46,746 nt of DNA from CAYVIB01 sp964451365 (GTDB lineage: Bacteria; Pseudomonadota; Gammaproteobacteria; Pseudomonadales; Cellvibrionaceae). The position numbers and the translations under genes are program-made. The DNA lies in assembly GCA_964451365.1 (NCBI GenBank), contig CAYVIB010000038.1, positions 1-46,746 on the forward strand, given 5' to 3'. Shown in pieces: positions 1-8,905 of this stretch (position 1 is its first letter; every line of letters starts with the position of its first letter). A model generated the notes under the pieces. That model saw only the letters and a list, made by a program, of their open reading frames with translations. It had not been told where the DNA came from and did not search any database.

Positions 1-111
1 AGTCCCTGCGGTCTCTGGCTTACAGGAATTTTTGCTGGCAAGGCGCGCGATTGAGGCGGGTCGGGCGGCGTTCCGCTGGTTGCCCGGTGAATGAGCGCAA
101 AGCTTACCGCA

Positions 112-261
112 TCCTGCTCTCGCCCCTCACCTACATCCCTGTAGGTAACGCCGCCAGCGACTTTCTCTGAAACCAAGAGGCCTGTAAGCCCCGAAGGGCG
201 CTGCCTGGCGCGTGCACTTTCGGCGTCGCCTACATGGATGTAGGTGAGGGCCGTGAGCAGG
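112..261. repeat. Large imperfect inverted repeat with CCTACAT palindromes
   Basis: Positions 112-135 and 238-261 are inverted copies over about 24 bp with roughly three mismatches. Each arm abuts a smaller palindrome: CCTACA-TCCC-TGTAGG at 131-146 and CCTACAT-GG-ATGTAGG at 231-246. The spacer of about 100 bp has no coding appearance. This nested arrangement suggests a palindromic interspersed element or a decayed non-autonomous element rather than an operator. Its family is not recognised. Confidence 0.55.
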
Positions 262-400
262 AGCGGAAGGCTTGGCAATCTTGCCAAGGGCAAGTGGCCG
301 GCACCCCGGGCGATTGCCGCCTTGAAACTGCGTCGCGCCAGGTTGCGCAGAGACCACAGGGACTTGGTCAGAGGCTCCCCTAGACAAATGGAGGCCGAAC

Positions 401-444
401 CGGGAAGATTGACACCTGTTGACCTTTTGTCGGGAAGATTGACA
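401..444. repeat. Two 14-bp direct repeats, 30-bp period
   Basis: CGGGAAGATTGACA occurs at 401-414 and again at 431-444, exactly 30 bp apart. A short multi-copy direct repeat at the edge of a repeat-rich block is compatible with the internal terminal repeats of IS21-type elements, but no istA/istB-like coding sequence is nearby, so an IS-end remnant is only a guess. A regulator binding twice is the alternative. Confidence 0.5.
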
Positions 445-536
445 TTACCACGCTTCATGCTTATTAGTATTAAATAAATCCGGCTGTTATGCTAACGTCC
501 TGTTCGGGACGGGACCGACGGCTAAAATATGCACTA

Positions 537-550
537 ACCGTGATCACGGT
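537..550. promoter_or_regulatory. Perfect 14-bp palindrome, possible operator ahead of tssA
   Basis: ACCGTGATCACGGT is self-complementary over all 14 bases and lies about 135 bp before the tssA start, in the AT-richer part of the leader. A palindrome of this length is typical of a dimeric transcription-factor site. The regulator cannot be named: the core GTGATCAC has CRP-like half-site letters but the wrong spacing. No regulator gene is adjacent. Confidence 0.4.
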
Positions 551-683
551 ATACGACATACAAGCCGGAAAGGGTATCATAAACGGCGTTCATTGCTCGA
601 TAACAAGTACCCAAAACAGTGTCCGCATCAGGTTCGAATATACAATCAGTCCATAGAAAGGCTGATCAGGGGATTAAAAATAA

Positions 684-1796
684 ATGGCATCGCCCGAAAT
701 TCTAGATTTGGAAAGCTTACTTTCGCCGATTAGCGACGAAAATCCCGCTGGCGCCGACATCAGACAGGACGCCTCCCCGGATTCTGCTTACCAGACCATA
801 AAAGCAGCGCGCAACGCCGCCCGCGCGGCGGAAAGGCAACACATCAGCGAAGGCCCCTGCACTGAAGCCGATGCTCAATGGCGCAAGATCGCCAGTCTCG
901 CTCCCCAAATTCTTACCAGGAATGCCAAAGACCTTGAAGTGGCCAGTTGGCTGGCGGAGGCACTGGTCCGCCAGGGCGGTTTCCAGGGGCTGCGGGATGC
1001 TTTTAAGTTGTTGCACGGCCTGGTGGCGCAATACTGGGACAACCTCTACCCCATGCCCGATGAAGACGGCATGGAAACACGAGTGGCCTGCGTGGCCGGC
1101 CTCAATGGCGAAGGCGCCGAGGGCGTGCTTATCGCTCCCATTCGCAAGGTGGATATCACCCAGGGCGAGGAGCCCGGGCCATTCAGCTACTGGCATTACA
1201 AAATGGTCCTCGATGCGGAAAAAATTGCCGACGAGGACGCGAGAAAGAACAAGCTGAAAAAACTGGGCTACACCCTCGACGACGTGGAAAAGTCCGTCGC
1301 GGCATCAAGCGAAACTTTTTTTGTCGATCTGCGGGACGACCTGCAGGTATGCATAGATGAATATAAAAAACTGGGACAGTTGCTGGATGAGCACTGTGGT
1401 ATCCACGACGCGCCCCCCACACGCACCATTATCGAAGTGCTGGAGGAATGCCTCGGCGCCGTCAACCATCTTGGGAGGGACAAATTTCCCGTGGAAGCCG
1501 AACCGGAACAAACAGACACCGACAGCGCTGCCGCGGATGCCGACGCACCCGCCCAGGCAGCGGCACCCGTCGCCAAAGGCGGCCCGATAAATTCTCGCGA
1601 AGCGGCATTTAAACAGTTGGAGGAAATCGCCTCCTACTTCCGCAAAACCGAACCCCATTCACCAATTTCCTATGTTCTGGAAAAGGCATTAAAATGGGGC
1701 AATATGTCGCTGGCGGAATTGATTGCAGAGCTAATTCCCGATGCATCATCGCGGGAGCGCTTCAGCGAGCTCACAGGTGTGAGAAACGACAACTAA
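684..1796 (+). CDS. tssA: T6SS assembly protein TssA (ImpA N-terminal domain)
   Basis: TssA caps the growing sheath-tube and helps recruit and prime the baseplate in the cytoplasm. The 370-residue product starts with an ImpA_N-type segment (about residues 8-130, containing SPISDENPAGADIR and the later GGFQGLRDAFKLL stretch). An Ala/Pro/Asp-rich linker follows (about 270-300), then a C-terminal domain with the TEPHSPISYVLEKALKWG signature typical of TssA proteins of this shorter class. An AGGGGAT Shine-Dalgarno (SD) sequence precedes the ATG. It is the first gene of the operon, 43 bp before tssB. Regulation may involve the palindrome about 135 bp upstream. Confidence 0.93.
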   Translation: MASPEILDLESLLSPISDENPAGADIRQDASPDSAYQTIKAARNAARAAERQHISEGPCTEADAQWRKIASLAPQILTRNAKDLEVASWLAEALVRQGGFQGLRDAFKLLHGLVAQYWDNLYPMPDEDGMETRVACVAGLNGEGAEGVLIAPIRKVDITQGEEPGPFSYWHYKMVLDAEKIADEDARKNKLKKLGYTLDDVEKSVAASSETFFVDLRDDLQVCIDEYKKLGQLLDEHCGIHDAPPTRTIIEVLEECLGAVNHLGRDKFPVEAEPEQTDTDSAAADADAPAQAAAPVAKGGPINSREAAFKQLEEIASYFRKTEPHSPISYVLEKALKWGNMSLAELIAELIPDASSRERFSELTGVRNDN

Positions 1797-1839
1797 TTTA
1801 TAAAAAAGCTTTATTTATCAGCCTTGGAGGTCAGGGATC

Positions 1840-2356
1840 ATGTCAGATAGCATTCACGATAAACTGAAACGAGTAAGGAAGCCCCGGGTTCATATTACAT
1901 ATGACCTTGAAACAAACGGTTCGGTGGTGGAAAAGGAAATCCCCTTTGTTATGGGCGTTATGGGAGATTATTCCGGCGATAACGCGGAAGGTAAAAAAGC
2001 GCTTAAAGACAGAAAGTTTTCGCAGATCGATCGCGATAATTTTAATGACTTGATGGCGAAGACCAACCCGAAACTGAACATGAAGGTGGAAAACACGCTC
2101 GAAGGCGACGACAGCGAAATGTCCGTCAACCTCGACTTCACCAACATGGAGGATTTCGAGCCGCAGAATGTTGTTAATCAGGTGGAGCCATTAAAGAAAC
2201 TGATGGAAACCCGCAACAAGCTGCGCGACCTGTTGACCAAGGCGGATCGTTCCGAAGAGTTGGAAACCATTCTTGAAGACGTACTTAGCAACACTGAAGC
2301 CCTGAGCTCGCTGTCCAGCGAACTGGGTTCGGATGAAGAAGAGAAAGGGGACAAAG

Positions 2357-2367
<11 letters not shown>
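1840..2367 (+). CDS. tssB: T6SS contractile sheath small subunit TssB (VipA)
   Basis: TssB pairs with TssC to form the cytoplasmic contractile sheath around the Hcp tube. The 175-residue protein opens with the family hallmark (HDKLKRVRKPRVHITYDLET, then IPFVMGVMGDYSG) and ends in an acidic tail (SDEEEKGDKDGE). A good SD (TTGGAGG) lies before the ATG. The stop codon overlaps the start of tssC by 11 bp, which implies translational coupling of the two sheath subunits. Confidence 0.96.
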
Positions 2368-3844
<1,477 letters not shown>

Positions 3845-3852
3845 TCAACCAC

Positions 3853-3880
3853 AAAGGGGCGTTACCGCCCCTTTTATTTT
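3853..3880 (+). terminator. Intrinsic terminator between tssC and its paralogue
   Basis: The arms AAAGGGGCG (3853-3861) and CGCCCCTTT (3866-3874) pair perfectly around a TTAC loop and are followed by a T-rich run to 3880. This is a textbook rho-independent terminator 8 bp after the tssC stop. It lies inside an otherwise co-directional T6SS operon, so it probably acts as a partial terminator. Confidence 0.85.
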
Positions 3881-3934
3881 CAGATTGGTTTAACAGCTTG
3901 CGAAGCTTGCTGAATAATTCGATACGTGCAGTCC

Positions 3935-5449
3935 ATGAGTGATGCTGGCCCCATATCTTCCGTTCCGCCGTCATCCGCAACCGTGGATGTCGAGTCGCTC
4001 TATTCCGCCGCTCCCTATCTCACCACGCTCGACGAATTTATTCGTGAAAAAAATGATGTTAAAGCATTGAGCTTTTGGCTGTCCGAATTCGGAGACGCGA
4101 AAGTTATTCATTCGGCAAACGGTTTTGCCGCCGCCATCGACCGTAGTATCGCCGCCATCGATAACCTTATCAACGACCAGCTCAACGTTATTATCCATTC
4201 GCCACAGTTCAAAAAACTGGAAGCGTCCTGGCGGGGCCTGTGGTATCTCGTTGAACAGGCCGATGGGGTAAAGAACCTGAAAATAAAAATGCTCGATGTC
4301 AGTTGGCCGGAAGTGGTCCGCGATATCGACCGCGCACTGGAATTTGACCAGAGCCAGCTTTTTCAAAAAATCTACAACGCCGAATTCGGATCGCCCGGCG
4401 GTGAACCCTACGGCGTATTGATCGGAGACTATGAAGTCAGCCATAAACCTTCCGCGCGTCATCCCCACGATGACATCACCACCCTGGAAGGGCTCGCCGA
4501 AATTGCGGCGGCGGCGTTTGCGCCGTTTATCGCCAATGCCTCCAGCGAACTTTTTGGACTGGACGATTACTCAACCCTGGGCATGCCCCTGAATTTCCAC
4601 TCGATCTTTTCCCAGCAGGAATATATCAAGTGGCGCGCACTGCGCGAGCGGGTGGATTCCCGTTTTATCGGCTTGACCCTGCCAAAGGTATTGATGCGGC
4701 GTTTGTACCGAACCAGGCCTGGCACCTACAAAGGCCTTTTCTTTTACGAAAAGCAGGTAACCGCCGAAGAAGATATTTATTTGTGGGGCAACGCCTGTTA
4801 TGCCTTTGCCGGCGTGTTGATACGCGAGTTCGCCAATGTCGGCTGGTTCGGCCACATTCGGGGCGTACCGAGAAATCATTACGGCGGCGGCCTAGTGACG
4901 ACTTTGACTGTCGACAGGTTTGAAACAGATTCCGACAATGTGGCTTACAAACCGGTAACTGATGTGATCATCACCGATGCCATGGAAAAAGACATCAGCG
5001 AATTGGGACTGATCCCCCTGTGCCAGTGTTACGACACGCCTTTTGCCGCGTTTTATTCCAATCAGTCCGTGCAGCGCCCGAAATCGCAGCAGGCGAAATC
5101 GACGTTGGTTAACGCGAAATTGTCGGCCATGCTTCAACATGTGCTGTGTGCCTCGCGCGTTGCCCATTACATAAAAATAATGATCCGCGACAAAGTCGGT
5201 TCATTTATTTCAGCGGACGAATGTCAAAACTATCTGCAGAAATGGCTGTTCAAGTACACCACGGGGCGCCACGATCTCGAATGGGAAGAGCAGGCGCGTT
5301 ATCCCCTGCGTGAAGCCAATGTTACTGTCCGCGAGCACCCGGACAAACCCGGCCAGTACGCCTGCGTTATACACTTGGTGCCGCATTACCAGATCGATCA
5401 GATGATTTCCGAACTGGAACTGGTAACGGAACTGGTTAAGGCAGGATAA
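3935..5449 (+). CDS. Second TssC-family sheath-like protein (TssC paralogue)
   Basis: This 504-residue protein is colinear with the preceding TssC and keeps its core motifs (LEASWRGLWYLVEQA, LEFDQSQLFQKIYNAEFGSPGGEPYGVLIGDYEV, then IMIRDKVGSFISADECQNYLQKW). It has its own N-terminus and a longer insert around HKPSARHPHDD. Neighbouring tssC-like pairs are known from the Rhizobium imp locus (impC/impD) and the Agrobacterium T6SS (tssC41/tssC40). Whether this copy enters the sheath, the sheath base or a regulatory step cannot be read from the sequence. The ATG at 3935 is preferred to the GTG at 3926; neither has a clear SD. It follows a terminator, so it may be expressed at a lower level than tssC. 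Confidence 0.9.
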   Translation: MSDAGPISSVPPSSATVDVESLYSAAPYLTTLDEFIREKNDVKALSFWLSEFGDAKVIHSANGFAAAIDRSIAAIDNLINDQLNVIIHSPQFKKLEASWRGLWYLVEQADGVKNLKIKMLDVSWPEVVRDIDRALEFDQSQLFQKIYNAEFGSPGGEPYGVLIGDYEVSHKPSARHPHDDITTLEGLAEIAAAAFAPFIANASSELFGLDDYSTLGMPLNFHSIFSQQEYIKWRALRERVDSRFIGLTLPKVLMRRLYRTRPGTYKGLFFYEKQVTAEEDIYLWGNACYAFAGVLIREFANVGWFGHIRGVPRNHYGGGLVTTLTVDRFETDSDNVAYKPVTDVIITDAMEKDISELGLIPLCQCYDTPFAAFYSNQSVQRPKSQQAKSTLVNAKLSAMLQHVLCASRVAHYIKIMIRDKVGSFISADECQNYLQKWLFKYTTGRHDLEWEEQARYPLREANVTVREHPDKPGQYACVIHLVPHYQIDQMISELELVTELVKAG

Positions 5450-5459
5450 ATATTTTTTT

Positions 5460-5954
5460 ATGGCACGCGTGGATAAAAAGAAAAAGCTGCGCCCTTCGGT
5501 GCTGGATCGCCTGATCGACAGCGAGCCACACATACAGGTTGAGGCGGATAAAAACAAACACCAACAGTTGCGCGAGCTGCGCGACAGTGTCCGGCGGGAC
5601 CTGGAAAACCTGCTCAATACCCGCTATCGGGTAGTAGAGCCGCCGGCGGAGTTGACGCAACTGGAAACGAGTGTACTGAATTACGGGCTGCCGGACCTGG
5701 CGACGGTCAACATTATCGACCTGGAGAAGAAAAAGGAATTTACCCAGAACCTGGAAAGGATTCTGCGCACCTACGAGCCCCGGTTCAAAAGTGTCAAAGT
5801 GAATTACCAGGACAATAAAGACAGCGCCGACCGCACATTACGGTTTCGCATAGACGCAACACTTTACGCCGATCCGGCGCCGGAAGTGATAATATTCGAT
5901 TCCGTCCTCGAACCGGTATCGCGCACAGTAAACGTGGAAGAATCACATGACTGA
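5460..5954 (+). CDS. tssE: T6SS baseplate protein TssE (gp25-like)
   Basis: TssE is the gp25-like baseplate wedge component that nucleates sheath polymerisation. The 164-residue protein shows the expected layout: a basic start (KKKKLRPSVLDRLID), the RRDLENLLNTR helix, the VLNYGLPDL motif and the ERILRTYEPRFKSVKV strand region. The ATG is preceded by a seven-T run, and the only SD candidate (AGGATAA) overlaps the stop of the previous gene, about 12 bp away, so initiation may depend on coupling. The 3' end overlaps tssF by 8 bp. Confidence 0.93.
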   Translation: MARVDKKKKLRPSVLDRLIDSEPHIQVEADKNKHQQLRELRDSVRRDLENLLNTRYRVVEPPAELTQLETSVLNYGLPDLATVNIIDLEKKKEFTQNLERILRTYEPRFKSVKVNYQDNKDSADRTLRFRIDATLYADPAPEVIIFDSVLEPVSRTVNVEESHD

Positions 5955-7782
5955 TGAACTACTCCCATATTACGAAAAAGAGCTGGCATTTATCCGCCAG
6001 ATGGGAGCGGAGTTTGCCAAGGAGCATCCAAAAATCGCCGGCCGCCTCGGCATCAGTTCGGAGACGATTGAGGACCCGCATGTTTCCCGCCTGGTGGAAG
6101 GTTTCGCCTATCTGAATTCACGTATCCAGCATAAACTGGAGGACGATTTCCCGGAGCTGTCCGACGCGCTGCTGAATGTTATTTTCCCGCACTACCAGCG
6201 ACCCATTCCGTCCATGTCGATTGTGCAGTTCGTTGCCGACCGCGACCAGTTGGACAGCAAATTCACCATCGACAGGAAAACCCTGCTGGAAACCGAACAC
6301 TTCCAGGGCGAAAACTGTCGCTTCTCCACTGTCTATCCGGTGGACCTGTTACCGGTAAAAATCAGTCATGCCGCCGTGATCGGCCGCCCCTTCGTGACAC
6401 CCGGCGCGGAAAAAATGAGCGGCGCCGGCGGCGTGCTTAAAATTTCCCTCGAAACCTTTAACGAGGAAATCCTGTTTAACGAACTCAAGCCGGAGCGGCT
6501 GCGGTTTTACCTGAAGGGTCAGCCGCAGCACATCCACCCGCTGTACGAGTTGTTGCTGAACGGTGCCCAGCGCGTGGTGCTTTCCACCGGCGAAGCCGAT
6601 ACTTCGCCCGTATTTTTACCCGCGGATGTAATCAAGCCTGTGGGGTTCGGAATCGGCGAAGGGGTGCTGCCTTACCCACCCGCGTCCTTCATAGGCTATC
6701 GGCTGCTGACCGAATATTTCGCCTTCCCTGAAAAATTTATGTTTGTCGATTTTTCCGGACTGGAAAACTACATTCCTGAAACTGCCGAAACCAAGCTGGA
6801 TATTTACGTTTACCTGAACAATTCAAATATCGAGCTGGAACATAATATTAACGCCGAAACCTTTATGCTCGGCTGCTGCCCGGTTATTAATTTATTCGAA
6901 CACCGGGCCGACCCGATCAAGCTCGACCACACCCGGCACGAATACCAGATCGTGCCCGACGCGCGGCGACCGGTAGGTTACGAGGTGTACTCGGTAGACC
7001 AGGTTATCGCATCCACATCATCCGGTGAAACACAGGCCTACCTGCCCTTTTACGGATTGACCCACAAGCATATGGACACCGAGGAGCACGCCTATTGGTT
7101 TGCTTCCCGCCGAAACGCCAAGCTCGGCTACGAAGAGCGGGATGACGGTACCGATGTTTTTCTCAGTCTGGTGGACCTGCAGTTCAATCCGAATATTCCG
7201 CAGGATCGAACACTCACGATCCGCACCACCTGCAGTAATCGCGACCTGCCGGCAAAACTGCCTTTTACCCTGGATCAGCCGAAACTCCAGTGTGTCGACA
7301 GCGCACCGCCCTGCTCCCGTATTCGCTGCGTAACGCAGCCAAGCGCCGCTATAAGGCCCCCACTGCGGGACTACGCCCGCTGGCGATTGCTTTCCCATTT
7401 GAATTTGAATCACCTGTCAATCACTGGTGGCAGCAGTGCCACCGACGCACTGAAGGAAATACTGCGGCTTTACGACTTTAATGAAACGTCGGTGACTCGC
7501 GCACTAATTGAATCCATCACATCCGTCAACGCAAGAACCATCAGCGCGCCGCTGCCGATTGACGGTCGCGCCACCATGTGCCGTGGTATCGAAGTGGAAA
7601 TTGTATTGGACGGCAGTTTACTCACGGGCAGCAGCAGTTTTCTCTATGCCACCGTGCTGGAGCATTTTTTTGCGCTGTACTGCTCCGTCAATTCGTTCTC
7701 GCGCGTTTTGGTCAAACTAAAAAGTAAAGAAGGTTACCTGAAAAAATGCCCTCCCCGAGCTGGCGAAAAAATACTTCTGTAA
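5947..7782 (+). CDS. tssF: T6SS baseplate protein TssF
   Basis: TssF is the large baseplate wedge protein that forms a complex with TssG, TssK and TssE at the inner face of the inner membrane. The 611-residue product begins with the hallmark LLPYYEKELAFIRQMGAEFA, followed by HPKIAGRLG and VSRLVEGFAYLNSRIQHKLEDDFPE, all invariant in the family. Length is normal. The start overlaps tssE by 8 bp and the end overlaps tssG by 37 bp, indicating tight translational coupling. Confidence 0.96.
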   Translation: MTDELLPYYEKELAFIRQMGAEFAKEHPKIAGRLGISSETIEDPHVSRLVEGFAYLNSRIQHKLEDDFPELSDALLNVIFPHYQRPIPSMSIVQFVADRDQLDSKFTIDRKTLLETEHFQGENCRFSTVYPVDLLPVKISHAAVIGRPFVTPGAEKMSGAGGVLKISLETFNEEILFNELKPERLRFYLKGQPQHIHPLYELLLNGAQRVVLSTGEADTSPVFLPADVIKPVGFGIGEGVLPYPPASFIGYRLLTEYFAFPEKFMFVDFSGLENYIPETAETKLDIYVYLNNSNIELEHNINAETFMLGCCPVINLFEHRADPIKLDHTRHEYQIVPDARRPVGYEVYSVDQVIASTSSGETQAYLPFYGLTHKHMDTEEHAYWFASRRNAKLGYEERDDGTDVFLSLVDLQFNPNIPQDRTLTIRTTCSNRDLPAKLPFTLDQPKLQCVDSAPPCSRIRCVTQPSAAIRPPLRDYARWRLLSHLNLNHLSITGGSSATDALKEILRLYDFNETSVTRALIESITSVNARTISAPLPIDGRATMCRGIEVEIVLDGSLLTGSSSFLYATVLEHFFALYCSVNSFSRVLVKLKSKEGYLKKCPPRAGEKILL

Positions 7783-8873
7783 TAAAACTGCTTACAGAAA
7801 ATCCGGCCAATTTTTCCTTTTCCCAGGCAGTCCGGCTGCTGGAGCGGGCCGCCGTGTACGAAAACCAGGTGGGCAATAAAAAGCTGGGGCAAAATATCGC
7901 GATAAACCCGGTGGGTCGGTTTACACCGCCGGTGTCCGAAGCGTTGCGCTTTCACAGCAATCCGGCCCTGACCTTTCCGGACGCGGAAGTAAAAACAGTC
8001 CGAAAAATCAAAGCCAGCGATTCTCCCGAACACTGGGAGGTCCTGGTCAACTTTATCGGGCTGGTCGGCAGCCTCGGCGTATTGCCCTTTCATTACACTG
8101 AAATGCTGATGCAGCGGGTAAAGCAGAAAGACCCGGCCATGCTGCATTTTTTCGACCTGTTCAATCACCGGATAACTTCGCTGTTCTTTCGCGCATCGAC
8201 CAAGTACCGCCTGCCCCTGGCTTATGAGCGAACGAAGCTGCTGGAAAAGCAATCCGGCGTGTCGGATTCCCACAGCCGCGTACTCCTGTCCCTGATTGGG
8301 CTGGGAACAAAAAACCTGTCCGAGCGGCAGACGATCCGCGATGAATCCCTGCTTTTCTACAGTGGCCTGTTCAGTCAGCAGGTGAAAACCGCCACCGGAT
8401 TAAAGCAGATCGTCCAGTCTTATTTCGATGTACCCGCGGACGTGCAGCAGTTCGTCGGTCAATGGCACGACCTGATTAACGATGTACGCACAAAACTGCC
8501 GGACCAGCAAAACCCAACGGGACAAAATGTGTGTCTGGGCCGCTCCACTATTTTGGGCAGCAAGGGCTGGTTTGCCCAGGGAAAAACCCGTATTGTGCTG
8601 GGGCCCCTGAACCAGGAGCAGTATTTTCGCTTTGCCCCCGGTACGAAAAATTTAAAAGCCTTGAATGAGCTTGTGCGGTTGTACCTCGGCATGGAGCGCG
8701 AGTATGACTTTATCATCCAGGTCAGCCGCAAGGACATTCCGAATAAAATTTCGCTAAATAAAAAGCAGCCGCCCATTGTCGGCTGGAGCACGTGGCTTTC
8801 CAGCAAACCGTTGTCCAGCCGGGAAAACAACCGGATTATGAAGATTCACGTTTCAGCCAATCGATTAAAATAA
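7746..8873 (+). CDS. tssG: T6SS baseplate protein TssG
   Basis: TssG binds TssF in the baseplate wedge. The 375-residue protein has the typical N-terminus (NPANFSFSQAVRLLERA), the RFHSNPALTFP segment, GLVGSLGVLPFHYTEMLMQR and FFDLFNHRITSLFFRA, all recognisable for this family. The ATG lies inside the 3' end of tssF (37-bp overlap), a common arrangement for this pair. A 32-bp gap follows before clpV. Confidence 0.95.
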   Translation: MPSPSWRKNTSVIKLLTENPANFSFSQAVRLLERAAVYENQVGNKKLGQNIAINPVGRFTPPVSEALRFHSNPALTFPDAEVKTVRKIKASDSPEHWEVLVNFIGLVGSLGVLPFHYTEMLMQRVKQKDPAMLHFFDLFNHRITSLFFRASTKYRLPLAYERTKLLEKQSGVSDSHSRVLLSLIGLGTKNLSERQTIRDESLLFYSGLFSQQVKTATGLKQIVQSYFDVPADVQQFVGQWHDLINDVRTKLPDQQNPTGQNVCLGRSTILGSKGWFAQGKTRIVLGPLNQEQYFRFAPGTKNLKALNELVRLYLGMEREYDFIIQVSRKDIPNKISLNKKQPPIVGWSTWLSSKPLSSRENNRIMKIHVSANRLK

Positions 8874-8905
8874 CCTTAATAACTTAAATAAACAGGGATA
8901 ACACC

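Larger units (their letters stand above)
1..683. other. Repeat-rich non-coding region upstream of the T6SS operon
   Basis: No convincing gene is seen here. The short open frames on both strands are Arg/Pro/Ala-rich, resemble no family and contradict one another. The stretch holds a large imperfect inverted repeat (112-261), two short CCTACA...TGTAGG palindromes (131-146 and 231-246), a 10-bp inverted pair GGCTTACAGG/CCTGTAAGCC (about 18-27 and 180-189), a 14-bp direct repeat (401-444) and a perfect 14-bp palindrome (537-550). From about 450 onward the DNA becomes more AT-rich and probably carries the tssA promoter. A TAAAAT hexamer at about 523-528 could be a weak -10 box. No sigma-54 GG-N10-GC signature was found. 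Confidence 0.6.

Noticed and set aside
127..477. Overlapping open frames on both strands in the first 500 bp
   Set aside because: Composition is Arg/Pro/Ala noise caused by GC-rich repeats; no start signals and no family resemblance.
480..683. Sigma-54 promoter for the T6SS operon
   Set aside because: No GG-N10-GC spacing was found; near matches had 7-9 bp between the dinucleotides.
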